Source: Dermacentor variabilis (lineage: Eukaryota; Arthropoda; Arachnida; Ixodida; Ixodidae). From it: 64,000 bases of DNA. Position 1 is the stretch's first letter. Every line of letters begins with the position of its first letter. A program made the position numbers and the translations under genes. Under the pieces are notes generated by a model. That model ran no database searches. It was not told the origin of the DNA and worked only from the letters and a program-made list of their open reading frames with translations. Of this stretch, positions 53,072 through 64,000 are shown piece after piece. The stretch lies in assembly GCF_050947875.1 (NCBI RefSeq), contig NC_134570.1, positions 203,063,750-203,127,749 of the forward strand, written 5' to 3'.

Positions 53072-53305
53072 TTAGCACTTGCGTATATTACAATGTTGAG
53101 CTAAATTAGAACCTGTACCTGTCGGTAAGGATCGCTCACGTTCTCTAAGGCGCTCGTTTACGCAGCGGCCTGGCTGCCCTACATACACTTTGCCACATGA
53201 CAACGAAATCCTATATACCCCACCAACGCTGCAATCTACAACATTCGCGTGGTTCTTTTCACAATCTGGTTTTTTACTTCTCTTTGAAATACGACTGCAC
53301 AACAT
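53072..53305 (-). pseudogene. Penelope-like GIY-YIG endonuclease, inverted copy
   Basis: The frame reads CSRISKRSKKPDCEKNHANV VDC, then GGVYRISLSCGKVYVGQPGR CVNERLRE. VYRI..CGK.YVGQ.GR is the GIY-YIG core of Penelope-like elements, with the preceding Cys/His linker. The RT is absent from this arm. Confidence 0.82.
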
Positions 53306-53409
53306 TGACCAAAAATTTGAACCAAGCGCGGTCTACAAATGATCAAAAATATTACAATTTTACAATATTATTCGTACAATATTACGAAAATATTGCAATA
53401 TTGCAATTA

Positions 53410-54239
53410 TAACAAATTAACGTTTGTTGACTGCGCTCTTGAGAGTCCTTCAGACAATGACTTGGTTCATATTTTTGGATATGTTTACGATTTTCTTGTT
53501 GTGATAATACAGACTAACAATGAATGTTCCATTACGGTAGCCGATATTTTAACTCTGTTCAATGACAACGCCAAATGTTGAACTTTCACACATGAGCTAT
53601 CTAGGGGATGGTGAACTCCAGTTTTTAGATTTGCAGCTATCCTTACAAACAGGTCAGGCCTGTTGGATGTACTCGCCACGTGCACGTAAGGAACATTTAC
53701 CTTATTCGTCTGCGCACTCAAAGATTGCGAAACGCACCATTGCTTTGGTGTGTCTAGAATCTTCGTTAATGGAATCCTGTCACCACACTGCGAACCAGAG
53801 TTTGATTGCACAGTTAAATAGGCTGCAGGCTGCGGGTTACCCAAGTGTGGTGGTGACGTCAGTCTCTGAGGTATTGTTTCAGAAACTGAAAGGGAAGCGT
53901 CACAAAAGTAACTGTGTTACACGAAAGAAGAGGCCTGAAGTTGTGCCGTATTGCCGTAGAGTGGATCACAGTCTAAAGAATGTCGCCACTAGATACCAAA
54001 TCCCGGTAATGTTTTCTCCTCCTCAAAAACTGTCGATGTTATGCAGCCACATTTCAAAAACAAGCAAAAAATCATATTGTGAAAAGGACCATGCGAAGGT
54101 TGTAGATTGCAACGTCGATGTGGTATATGGGATTCCGTTGTCATGTGGCAATGTTTATGTAGGGCAGTCAGGCCGCTGTGTTAATGAGCGCTTAGAGAAT
54201 ATGAGCGATCCGTACCAACAGGTACAGGTTGTCATTTAG
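53410..54239 (+). pseudogene. Penelope-like RT end and GIY-YIG endonuclease
   Basis: The first frame (53339-53581) ends the RT: VHIFGYVYDFLVVIIQ has YVYD in place of the catalytic YVDD, followed by ADILTLFNDNAK. After a frame change, 53562-54239 encodes ELQFLDLQLSLQTGQACWMY SP, SSHSKIAKR-type residues, CRRVDHSLKNVATRYQIPVM F and VVYGIPLSCGNVYVGQSGRC VNERL. The enzyme class uses the GIY-YIG nuclease to open target DNA. Confidence 0.83.
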
Positions 54240-54620
54240 CTCAACATTGTAAAATATGCAAGTGCGCAGCTATGTTTCATAATACTACAATTTTGCAAAA
54301 GAGCCGTGATACCACCGCCCGAGAATTATCGGAAGCTTTTTACATACAGTCACTGGGTTCGCAGTGCATTAGTGTGCCTTCTTTAACCTTGTACAGTGCT
54401 GAATATGGTTTTTTTTTGGACTGTCACATGAGTACGCTCTGGTGATCAGATGTTGGTGGTTCCTGCACATGGTGCTCACTACACATTTTCTTCTAGATTC
54501 TGCTCTCTATAAAGGAGTGACGCAATAAAATGATGTAAGTTCAGAGGAGCGCCTTGTCCTGGGGGTGGTCTCTCTTGTGTCCGCTGTTTTGCGCTAAACA
54601 AAGTAACTACTGATCACGCT

Positions 54621-54623
<3 letters not shown>

Positions 54624-54661
<38 letters not shown>
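54624..54661. repeat. (TC)n microsatellite
   Basis: 38 bases of alternating TC immediately downstream of the Penelope-like end. Confidence 0.95.
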
Positions 54662-54664
<3 letters not shown>

Positions 54665-55195
54665 GCGTGACATTTTGCTTGTTAATTTATTTAGGAGCAA
54701 AATGTTTGCCGGAATTCCTATGACCGATCAAACTATAAATCTTACTACACGTAGTCTACGAATACTCTACTGTCGCTATATATGAGTCGCTTTTCGGGCG
54801 AATTTGGACATCTTTTTATTTTTATTTATGATACCCTCAGGGCCAAAAGCATTACAGAGGGGTGTGGTGTTAATATACAAGCAAAACGTACAAGAAAAAT
54901 ACAAAGCTTTACTATCTTTTTACAATTATCTAGTGATCAGCTTTTTATTTAGGTTCTGTATTATGCAGCACTGTTATATGTTGGGCTCCTGAAATAGAAA
55001 ATATTACAGAGGAAAATACAGCCACTATGTTTCTCTAGTTTTGATTCTGCCTTCGATATCAAAAATCAAACATTATAGTCACATTAGGTGCACCTCAGAG
55101 AATGGTTGTTTTGTAAACCAGCGAAGAGGAATTATACTAACAAGAATGCTTACATAAAAATTTTTTCTGCTTATAATACCAGCGTGAAAACTTAC
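54662..55195. other. AT-rich intron part
   Basis: No recognised element; a minus-strand LINE-tail-like tattt/ccctcagggccaaaag at about 54815-54850 recalls the 3' end of the outer LINE family (ggccctgagggta at 24290). Confidence 0.4.
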
Positions 55196-55497
55196 CTCAA
55201 GCGAATTTTTTGTTCTACCGGCCACAAGAACAAGTCTTGGCAGCTCTGGCTTATCACGTGCAATGTCATTCACGTGAGGCCCTGGAATAGATTCCAGAAT
55301 CACGTGCGCATTGGCACCTCCAAGACCAAATGAACTGACGCCAACTGGGCCTCCTGGGAAGGGTGTCGGCTTGTCCACAACTTCAATGCTGCCGTTTTGC
55401 AGAGATGGAATGTCAGGGTTCGGCTCATTAAAGTGCAAATTGCCAGCGATGGTACCAGTCTCCATTGCAAAAATAACTTTGGCCAAGGAACAAACGC
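55196..55497 (-). CDS. FASN: Fatty acid synthase exon: end of ketosynthase and linker
   Basis: This 302-base exon starts with two bases of a split codon, then reads VCSLAKVIFAMETGTIAGNL HFNEPNPDIPSL, VVDKPTPFPGGPVGVSSFGL GGANAHVILE and ends RLVLVAGRTKNSLE. SSFGLGGANAHVIL is the C-terminal signature of beta-ketoacyl synthases. The active-site Cys and His residues lie in upstream exons. The acceptor is gtttttttgcag above 55497 and the donor is GAG/gtaagttt below 55196. The phase-0 end joins exon 43046-43429. Confidence 0.96.
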
Positions 55498-56967
55498 CTG
55501 CAAAAAAACATCAGTGGTACAAGCAAATGCGGGCAGTGATATCGGAAATATTAATAGAACATCCATCACTGAAGATGTGCAACAGGACAATTGGCGGATC
55601 CGCAAGGGGAGGCACGTGTTTAAAAAAAGGGAGACCGTGGCTTCACCTTGCGGAAAATGCGGCTGCACACAAGTATTTAGCAGATGTTCAACATGGTTTA
55701 ACAGCAGGGAACAAACTTCCCGCTAACAAACAGGGCTTTTCTTTTTTCATTAGGAAACAATAGGTCTATGCCTCAGCTCGGAATTGCTAACTTTACACGA
55801 TAAAGAACATAATTAAATTCATAAATCACTGTAGACAGCCTGCGCCCTTCGACAAAGTTCCAAGTGTGATTTTCTTGTCTGTGTATGCTGCGTTGTGGCT
55901 ATGTTATTGTTTTTCCGCGGCTTTCGTGATTTGCTTTCCTTGTTCAATTAATTGTTTTTGTATCTCTGTATATCCGGGTATATCTGAATAAATTCTCAAT
56001 TGCCAGACAGTGCTCGTGTCATCCTTTCTTTCTTTGTCATTTGCTTTAGCGCTCTGTTTTGTTTACAACCAAGAACTAAATCAAGCTAGACCAATATCTA
56101 AAACTTGACTACATTTTATCAGTGTCCGTTTGGAAGGCTAGAATAGCATTATGACACAATCGTCAAGGAACTTGTCCAGCGGAAATACAAGCCATGTGTT
56201 GCTTAGCCACGCTTGAGGGTCACAGAAACAGCATGCGCCAAATCTTGCTTACGGAGTGGTGCCGACTGGCGCAGCTGAACTAGGACTGGCTCCGCGTAGC
56301 TTGCGACATCGCTGGAATAGACAGGAAGCCAACATATTTCTGAATTGTTGTGGAATAGTGTGCGACCTCATCTAACGGTAAAGAAAAGGGAAGTTGTCTC
56401 GAGAGGAAGTGTCCTGGACCTTGCGTCCCCCTTGATTCCAGAAAAACGCTTAGGCATATTACACTTATTAGACTCAAAATTCGGCTCGCAGCTCTCATTC
56501 AACCCGTTTGAAACGTTGGATACAGCAAGGATGGTGTTGACGCTGGCTGCGAACGACGCTCGCTTCAGGATCATGGCGTAGCGTGTCGACGTAGCTTCAA
56601 ACGCTGATAGTGGCGGTAAAGTTACCTGACATTTGGGTACGGTGGTCCGTTCCGTTAATGGGAAATGTTTAAGCGTTAAAAAGCCCACAAACAAGATTAT
56701 TATATTTTCTTACATCAGGCTGCCTGTCGGCAAAAGGTTACCAGTGCCTAGATAAGAACATTAAGATGGTGATCAATAAGTCAAGCAACAGAAAGTACTA
56801 AGCTAAAGTAACCCTTGAGCACCTTAATTTACGAGCTTTATCCAGAGCTATAGTAAAGGCCGAGCGCTTTGAGTTAGACTTCTTTTTTCCTGTCAAGACC
56901 CAAATAGTTTAGTGAACATTTCGCGCCATTGTATCAGAAAAGGACATTCGGCACCCCATAATTTTAA
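55498..56967. other. Upstream FAS intron, unassigned part
   Basis: Begins with the branch/polypyrimidine side of the exon acceptor. No further KS exon was recognised. A frame at 56345-56581 has no similarity I know. Confidence 0.45.
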
Positions 56968-57703
56968 GAGGGAGAGAGAGAAAAGTTTATTGATGCGAAA
57001 TGCTTAGAGGTTATTCGGAGGTATCAAAGTATGTACAAAAGGACACGGATACCTTGCATGTTGAAGGCGCTTTCTGTCGCTGAAATTACGTAGAAATTAA
57101 AGAGAACGTTATGAACTTTATGAGCATTTGCTTACTCTGGGCATTGAGTGTTACCTATACTATTCGATTCCGCAGGCAGGATCGATGATGAACTTGGTAT
57201 TTTGTGACGCAAGGGCCAAATATGCCCAAGGAGCGCCAAGCTAGCTTTACTGATTTAGCAATCTGTCGGTGAAATACGAGTGGTAGGCATGAAGTGAATG
57301 TATAGGGGCCTTAAATAAGTCCTTGTAGAGTGCATAAAATGTATGCGTCATAAAATTATGTCATCGATGAAGTGTACTATGAAAGGTAAATTTCGGATCG
57401 ATGATGTGGTATACAAAAATGCTTCAGTGGTGAAAAGTGAGCAGCACTACTGCCTTAAAGGGTCCTGAAAATGCAAGGGCCTGGACGAAAACGCATCGCA
57501 AAAACACGACTACCGCAGTAGCAATCTCTCTCCATAGGGGGCGCTGCAATTTTTTTTGTTAATAACATGTAACAACACAAATAAATAAATCAAGGACTGC
57601 TTTGGCACTAAGAAATAGTCCTGCACCAGGAGACATGGTATGGAGAGGAATATGATGACGATATGCAAATGGAAAATGATTCTTTCTCACAGCTTCTGCT
57701 TCC

Positions 57704-57907
57704 CTACATTACAGGAGTGCGTGGCGGATGGTCGCATCTGACATGTAGCACAATTTGAAGGTTCTTTACCAGTAAGAAGAAAATTATGCGCAGTGTATGT
57801 CCTATCCTGAGTAAGATAAGACACCAGTCCGTCGTGTTTGTTGCACAGGGCCAGAAAGCGAACTGTGGCTTAATCACGTGAAGCTTACGTGTTTCAGCGT
57901 CCCACAA
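57704..57907 (-). pseudogene. LINE C ORF2 C-terminal region
   Basis: The frame contains HVIKPQFAFWPCATNT and RIGHTLRIIFFLLV, like the LH.IKP....W and LRIGHT..TH..L motifs after RNase H in I-clade elements, followed by a remnant of the terminal Cys/His motif. Confidence 0.65.
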
Positions 57908-59540
57908 GCGTTGCCACTGGCTTAACAGTTTCTTTCGTAAGAAGGGCTTCAGTTCTGTGGAAGGGACAGCAGCGGTAGTATTATTACCTGGCGAAGTAAT
58001 TCATGTGGCACTGTGATATGCTGGAATATTACCATCGATTCCTGTATGGCCAGGGCCGCTATTTTGTAACGATGCCTTATGCCTTATTCTATGCTATTCT
58101 TATCATCCTCCACACACGGCCGCTTGATCCCGTTGAGAATGTGGGCTGACCGTCGCTCTGACCACTGGCCAAGAGTGAAAAGCCTGAAAAAGCATAGAAT
58201 GGAAAAAGGCATCGTTACAAAATACTGGCCCAGATATCCTGCATATACCGGCATGCTGGCTATATGTGTACGCTGTGCAAAGAACAGAATACAGCTCTGT
58301 AAGTATAGGATTTTGGCGTTTACGGAGTGAGATTAAGGCTTTTACGAAGCTTAGTGTGTCTGTAAATATAATTGTTTTTTAAAGTTTTTATTTCCTTATG
58401 TTCCACAGCCGACAATAGTGCCTAGGCCTCGGCTGTGAACATATTTTTTTCTGGATCCAGCTCATTTGATTACAAAAAAATGGACCGCCTGCTGCATAAA
58501 ACGCGCTGGCATGTGACTTTGAAGAATCAGTGTAAAACTTGGTGCACGAGTATTTTCACTGGATTTTCAGGTAAGGCTTTGTAATATGTGCCTCTGGGAG
58601 CGTGTTTTGTCATCTCTAGAAGCGATATATCACATTCTGTTAACTTCCACTGCCATGGTACAAATAGTTTTGCTGGGTCTATCTAGCTGTGTTCAAGTTG
58701 TGGAACATCCATTCCCTAACTGAGTTTTCTGACAAGCAATGAGGAAGGTTTTTTTTTTGCTGCTCGCAAATTTTTGCTGCTCGCACCCGACGTTTACCGT
58801 TGCATAAGACGGATGCTCTAAGTTGCGATTCACTTTCAGAAAATATCAGCAGCTCAAATATGAACGTTGCAGATGGCGCGACCACTCATTAGCTTCTACA
58901 AAGGCTTGCTATAGGACTTGTCCTGAAGGTGCCAGTTACCAGGAGAACACCTAGATTGGGAACAGGGTCCATCAAATTCAAGGCGCCTGCAATAGCAGTA
59001 GCAGTAGCACTATGACGCTATAATCTAAGCATACATGTATGCGGATTTGTAGAGGTTCATGAGACATTTCTTATCATAAGCCCATGTTTTGTGCGACAAA
59101 GTTTTTAAAATGTTCATTGTCTTCAGACATTTGTTCTTAAGATACCTTATGCGCGGACTAAACTCAGCTTTGTGTCTACTATGTTCTCTGTTCACAGGTA
59201 TGTGCCGTCGACGGAGTCCTATATAAAGATTTGCAATCAGGCCTCTGATTCATGTGAAAAGAACACATGCGAATTTGTTAGGATTGAACTGAAAGCCATT
59301 TCCATCGACCCGTTTAGACACTTCTTTCAAACCGAGCTGGACTTGTCGCTCACAGATAGCGAAGTTACATGAATTGAATCAAATCCTTCGGTCACCAACT
59401 TTTACCGAATAAAATATCCTACATGGTATCGATTAAAATTGTGCAGCTAAGCATGAGGCCTTGCAGTTTTCCAGTTTCCTGCATAAATTTTCTCGATAGG
59501 GCATTTCAGATTCTAACAGAAGGATGTGTGGTTTGATAAA

Positions 59541-59935
59541 TAACTTTTTATTGCGTTAGGCAGTTTTCCGCGGATGCCGGTTTCCGATAGGTCACGCAGA
59601 ACTCCATACCGCCACGAGGTCTCGTAAGTCATTTCCTTATCTAAGAACACGGAAACAAAAAAAGAACGGTTTCTCTATGAAAACGTCACCAATATATACT
59701 TCAATGCGAATGAGGTATTATGTCGTCTATCGGCCTTGCCTGCAGTGGTATGGGTCGAGGAGCTTGCTTGAATCAAGTGTAAAAGTCTGCCACTTATCAT
59801 CTTCTTGCAAAAGCTTGCTTATGCAACTTGTAAGTGCTATGAGCCGGTAACTTGCCACACAGGACGGATCTTTGCCAATGTTTCATAGCCGGCAATATAA
59901 TCTCCACTCTCAATGCCGATGGGATGTTTCCTGTC
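59541..59935 (-). pseudogene. LINE C reverse transcriptase fragments
   Basis: Short frames give GKDPSCVASYRLIALTSCI (the NYRPIALTSC block) and TYETSWRYGVLRDLSETGIR GKLPNAIKSYL (block after the catalytic F.D..KA.D). They are in the expected order but in different frames. Confidence 0.7.
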
Positions 59936-60570
59936 GACCAGATAACGTTGAAAAGCGACAACAGTACCATCTGCATGTTGGGGTGAAGTTGTTTTATCCT
60001 TATGTACGTGTCTCTATCAGCTCCTGGTGTAAATTTTTCACAGCCTTTCGAAGAAGCTCTGAAGACAGCAACACTAAAATGATGGTTGTACGGTTCATTT
60101 ACACTGCATTTATGATTCAGTGACTCACTTTCTGGTATCTGTTAGCGCTTCTGGAATGACGGTTAGCAGTTTGCAGATCTAGATACATGCTTTAAATGCC
60201 GTCCAAGTCTGTTGGCCTGCTCTTGAAGGCTGTTTCATTCATCGTCGACCGAAGTCAAAACATAGGTTGGCCGACTTGCGAACTTTCCTAGTTTGCTCAA
60301 CAAGATATATTCCCTTCTTGCGCATAGGAATCTATGCTTCTGACGTTTTTTCCTAGCTTTCTCTTCTCGCACTACGTCGCGTTCGTCTGCCTTGAGATTT
60401 CAAGTAATTAACGTTCATGAGGTTTCCCGCCGTTGGGGTGGACGCATCAAGCCACAGAAACTTGATCAAGTCACAGAGCAATGAATGGGGCTTTGAAATC
60501 CATTCATTTGCGAAATGCACTCTACAGTGCAGTGTAAACTATAAAAGCTGTAAAGTTAGCAATTTCATCG

Positions 60571-60885
60571 CTAGAATAAAGCAGGCATATAGGTGATTTT
60601 CAGCAATTTTCCCCAATATACGTATGCAACCTTCCATTGAGGGTGTCGTGAAATGAATTCGCATTGTCCTAATGTTTTGAGGCAGACTGAAAAGTGATCC
60701 CTCCCATATGGATTTTTAACCACGTCCCATTTCAGGCATCGCAGTAGTGCGGCGGATAATACAACTAAATTATTTGCAGTGCAAGTGTTATATGCTGTAT
60801 AAAAGAATGTCTGTTCTTTGTTATTTAATAAGCAAACGCCTGAAGAATCAATAAATTTTTCTGTCAACCGGCCCTTGCATCGCAT
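60571..60885 (-). pseudogene. LINE C endonuclease C-terminal half
   Basis: The frame reads KFIDSSGVCLLNNKEQTFFY and LKWDVVKNPYGRDHFSVCL. PYGRDHF corresponds to the (P)xGSDHxP box, with Ser replaced by Arg. A GDFN-like trace (ggtgatttcaa) occurs at about 60918-60930. Confidence 0.72.
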
Positions 60886-61922
60886 CGAGAGTCTCCGCCG
60901 AGAGTGCGGTGCGCGTTGAAATCACCATCGCCTACGTAAGGCTCACGCAGCTCGTCAATTTGACTCAGAAATTCTGTTCCTTGGAGTCGATAGTTGGGCG
61001 GCGTGTACACAGAGGAGATTTTGACCGAGGTTTCCGAAACAGTAAGGCTCCAACCGCAGCTGCCTCAAGAGCCGTCCGGAGTTCTAAGGCCCGACATTCT
61101 ACACGCTTACCAACTTCAATGGCGACACCACCGGATGGGACGTGAGCATCGTCGGGTCTTTGCAGAAAATGGTGAAATCTGGTAGAAAGCCTGTATGCGT
61201 AAGTTTCGAACGGGACTCGTGGGCACATAGCACCTTTAGAGATTTGCTTAAGAGTTTCTTGACATCTTCGAGGCTATGTGGAAGTCACCTGACGTTCCAT
61301 TGTAATATTTTTGTCTCCTTATTAAAAAGCGTGTCTATGCTCTGTGTTTAGAGAGGAAGATTGATTTAGCTTACAGGGCCCTTCCCGGGTCCCATAACTC
61401 GGGGTTTGTCATTTTTCACGTAATTGTTAGACTCGCTGTGGTCGTTCGGCGCTGGCTGAGCCATCAGGCTGAGTAGTGTCCATTGCCTCTTGAGAGGCGC
61501 TGGCCGTCCGCTCTCGTGAGTGCTGTGGTCGTCGTTAACGCCTCACAAATCAGAGACGAAGTCTTGAAGTATACCAACACGGAGATCGATGGGTCCTGCT
61601 TCAGGAGCGGTGAAGCAGCGCTGGCTGCTGTCACCAAGGTGCTGGTGACACAGATGCGGCCACAGTCTTTGTGAGGCCGGGTAAATGCCGGAGTATTCTG
61701 CGACGCTGCCCCCTTACCCACCGCATTAGCATACCCTGCCGTAGGAAAAAGTGAAACGCGCTTTTGCGCTTCGTCGAAGAAAATGTTTGCTTTTAATTTG
61801 AAGGTGATTATATACTTTTTTTCCTTCCACCTAAGGGGCAAGCTTGCGAGTAAGCTGCGTGTCAACCATCACTGTTCGGGCAGTGGAGTGTGCCACTGCA
61901 ATCATCTGAGGGCGGATCGTGG

Positions 61923-62105
61923 TCACCGCATCACCGCACAAGTTTGTCGGCCTCGGCAGCTTTGTGATACGTGGCCATCCCTCTGACACTTAAAACATCC
62001 CGAGTATTTGGAATGAATGGTCCAAGTAGAACTTTCGTGTATCCTGTGGCAGCACACTGAATGCAAATGTATCAGCTGTTTGCTCGCCATATTTTGTTTT
62101 CTCAT
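61923..62105 (-). pseudogene. LINE C ORF1 zinc knuckle
   Basis: The frame contains CFKCQRDGHVSQSC, an almost standard CCHC knuckle, followed by RGRQTC. The rest of ORF1 lies in other frames to about 62540. Confidence 0.7.
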
Positions 62106-62659
62106 TTTTTTATATTTCTTTGTATTTTTGTAACGCTTTCTTTCTTCCAGCTCTCTACGAGCTTCCTCTCGCTCAACTTCAATAGATCATCATCATAAAT
62201 CGGGTCTCTGCTTGTATTGTATGTATTGATGGATCGATGCTAGGGATGGCTGCGACTTGTACATCACCGAATAAGACTAGATTTGGCAGCTTTTCACATT
62301 CTTGCTTATCGCGGACCTCAAGCAGGAGGTCGCCCCCTAACAATCTTTCTAACTTCGTAGCCGGCTCCTAGTGTTTAGGTGAGACATTTTGAAACCGTGT
62401 GAAAGATAAGAGGGTTGCGACAGTTCTTTCAGGGTTTTGACTATGGACGACATGATAGCGTGGGAAACCTTCCATGTCATGTAGGAAAAGATGACCGATT
62501 TCTTCGGTGCACCCTGTTTTTTAGAGATCAGGCTGTTCATTTCCCTATTAATTTAAAGATGCTTTACAAGCCCAAAGGACATCCAGTAAGACGGGATTTA
62601 GTTATTACAATGAAAGTACGTGCAAACTCGTAACTTGTCTGAGGAACGTTGTTGATGGC

Positions 62660-63150
62660 ACAAAGGTTTATTTCATTTCCTCAGCGATGGTAGCAGCCCA
62701 CCACGGAGCCTTGCAAAGGGACGTTACCAGGTGTGAAGATTACCTGCAGACGACAGCTATGTACCGCCGCTATAACCTAACAAGTATACCCAGACTGAAT
62801 ATAATACACAAGGTTAACCCTCGCCATCTAAAGATGCAAAAGGGAGGTGAACCGAATAGGAGACAAGAAAGGTGTAGAGGTAAGAGAGAAAGAAGAAAAG
62901 CTGGAAAGGTAGACAGGAAAAGGCGACTGTCTATTTCCCTCTTGCGGGTCAGTCCGGGGTTGCCGTCTACATGAAGCGAAAGCCAAAGAGGCGTGTTGCC
63001 TCCGCCGAAGGGCTATAACGAAAAATTCGTCCTGGTCCGTGACTCGAAGCCGGGACCACCGCCTTTCTGGGACAGCCGCCCTATCATCTGAGCTAACCAG
63101 GCATCTAGGAGATGGCAGGGCGAAGTCGAACTTATCAGCATCTCGAAGCA
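62660..63150 (-). mobile_element. LINE C 5' region or SINE with tRNA-like head
   Basis: The minus strand starts with a tRNA-like unit at about 63020-63112 (A-box ttagctcagatgatagggc, B-box ggcttcgagtcac, flanked by cctggt and accagg) and continues with ggaggcaacacgcctctttg and further sequence shared with 63640-64000. It could be a SINE, or a 5' region common to both LINEs. Functional tRNA is unlikely. Confidence 0.55.
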
Positions 63151-64000
63151 AAGGTACGAGTTTAGCGTAATAGATGTTAGAATTTCGTTGTTACCTCGCC
63201 TGAACTTTATTCTTTTTACCTCAATGACATTTTCGTCTTGCCAGCCTTCCAATAGTGCTTCGGTTAGCTTTAACAAGTAGGAATCTGAGATCACGCCTCG
63301 GCCTGTGTTCAGGGAACGATGCGGGGTCACTGTTATTGCGATGTCAGTAAACACTGTGAGATTTGCAAGCTGTTCATGTTACAGCTTGTCACAAACAACA
63401 AGGAGGTCGCCGCTTGTCCTCGTGCTAGCTTAATAGCGTAATCCAATGGTATCTGGCAGGGATTTAGTAACAAGGAATGGTGATACAACTCTTACTGGTT
63501 TTTCAGGTTTGTTGCTGTGGATAACGTGATATTGTACAAAGGATTTTTTGTGTAGGACGAAAAAGTTCAAAGAGATTTCAGTGCGTACACGCTCAGCAGC
63601 GGTGCGATCAAGTAGCAAAGGAAGTGATGCTCTATGCACGTTCGATGTAGTTGCTTCGGCAGCAATGGCAGCCACCGACAACGGAACCCAACAAAGGGAC
63701 GCTACAAGTTTGACAGAGCATTGACTTGCACACGCCAGCCGTGCATCGCTGCTATAACTATAATAAAAGTTAGATATATATAGCACCAGGTTAACTCAAG
63801 CAACCTGGGAGAGACAGAAAAATTGAGAAGAGAAGATCTGACAGGATAGGTAAGTTGATAGGAAAGCAAAAAATTAGGGAGAGGGATAGGAAAAGGTGAC
63901 CACCCATTTCCCCCGGATCGGAAAGTCCGGGGCAGCCGTCTACGTGAAGCCGAGGCGAAAGGGGCGTGTTGCCTCTGCCGGGGGCCTTAAACGTTCAAAC
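63151..64000 (-). mobile_element. LINE D: 5' part of a second I-clade LINE, continues beyond window
   Basis: Frames on the minus strand give FVQYHVIHSNKPEKPVRVVS PFLVTKSLPDTIG (63430-63560 region) and DIAITVTPHRSLNTGRGVIS DSYLLKLTEALLEGW with VKRIKFRRGNNEI (63190-63354), which are the ORF1 core blocks upstream of the knuckles. The 5' region from 63640 is homologous to 62660-63010. It is cut at about 63150 by the 5' end of the neighbouring element. Confidence 0.72.

Larger units (their letters stand above)
52735..54615. mobile_element. Penelope-like element, head-to-head arrangement
   Basis: The left arm (52735-53325, minus) and the right part (54015-54615, plus) are homologous 3' ends in opposite orientation. 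Both end with cgcaataaaa, cttgtcc and gttttgcgctaaacaaagta. Between them lies the end of an RT and the start of the GIY-YIG domain of the plus-strand copy. Confidence 0.8.
43430..55195 (-). other. FASN: 11.8-kb FAS intron with transposable elements
   Basis: The donor GAG/gtaagttt below 55196 and acceptor attacag above 43429 join GRTKNSLE to QTMDRL, as in the unbroken family linker. It contains SINEs, three gypsy remnants and a Penelope-like element. Confidence 0.85.
56968..62640 (-). mobile_element. LINE C: heavily decayed I-clade retrotransposon
   Basis: From right to left: ORF1 core (GDLLLEVRDKQE, about 62340), zinc knuckle (61923-62105), endonuclease (60571-60885), RT blocks (59830-59930 and 59541-59640), RNase H traces (IFTAEA near 58430) and the ORF2 C-terminus (57704-57907). 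The 3' end has AATAAACTTTTCTCTCTCTC, close to the LINE A tail. There are many frameshifts and stops. Confidence 0.72.

Noticed and set aside
56345..56581. Frame LASPLIPEKRLGILHLLDSK as an upstream FAS exon
   Set aside because: It is on the plus strand and has no ketosynthase similarity.
63020..63112. Functional tRNA gene on the minus strand
   Set aside because: The boxes and outer stem look tRNA-like, but several stem bases mismatch and it is joined to repeat sequence.
1..64000. CRISPR array, rRNA gene, bacterial operon
   Set aside because: No regularly spaced identical repeats with unique spacers, no rRNA-like sequence, and gene structure is eukaryotic.

Overview
The window is arthropod nuclear DNA, most likely from a hard tick (Ixodidae). 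The guess rests on tRNA-headed SINE copies that resemble the tick Ruka family (recognised from memory, not by a search) and on the dense mix of LINE, Ty3/gypsy and Penelope-like elements. Nothing bacterial or viral was seen as a free-living unit.

Host gene. Four exons of one minus-strand fatty acid synthase (FASN-type) gene can be placed to the base: 55196-55497 (end of ketosynthase plus start of linker), 43046-43429 (linker and start of malonyl/acetyl-transferase), 41661-41850 (nucleophile motif GHSLGE) and 1244-1473 (active-site His region). Every junction has GT/AG signals and the reading phase joins exactly. The introns are about 11.8 kb, 1.2 kb and 40.2 kb and hold nearly everything else in the window. 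Upstream and downstream exons lie outside the window, or the upstream ones lie in a part of 55.5-64 kb where I cannot see them.

The 40.2 kb intron. From 4.1 to 24.4 kb is one nested stack. A plus-strand CR1/L2-like LINE whose ORF1 carries a 2A-type motif (GDVETNPGP) is split inside its reverse transcriptase by an LTR-like unit with TG/CA ends (7059-22557, 5-bp duplication CACTT). That unit is split by a minus-strand I-superfamily LINE, here called LINE B (7299-21599, 8-bp duplication). LINE B is split twice: by a nearly intact I-clade LINE, LINE A (15698-20980, 9-bp duplication), and by a Ty3/gypsy fragment whose gag-protease half is inverted relative to its pol half (9504-13093, 14-bp duplication). 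A SINE also sits in the outer LINE. Further along are a decayed gypsy fossil (24.36-26.8 kb) carrying a MITE and a Penelope-type tail, tRNA-derived SINEs, a fold-back element, TATG and TA microsatellites, a G-tract snap-back palindrome, a degenerate minisatellite, an RTE-type LINE 3' half, and a roughly 215-bp intronic unit present three times.

The 11.8 kb intron holds a gypsy RNaseH-integrase remnant (45.1-47.2 kb) with a SINE in its integrase, an integrase-LTR fragment that abuts the integrase of a second, opposite gypsy copy exactly at its LTR end (48.0-52.1 kb), and a head-to-head Penelope-like element with a GIY-YIG domain (52.7-54.6 kb). From 57 kb to the window end are two decayed minus-strand I-clade LINEs with homologous 5' regions and a tRNA-like unit.

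All TE reading frames described are interrupted or lack key residues. No CRISPR array, rRNA gene or convincing free-standing tRNA gene was found.
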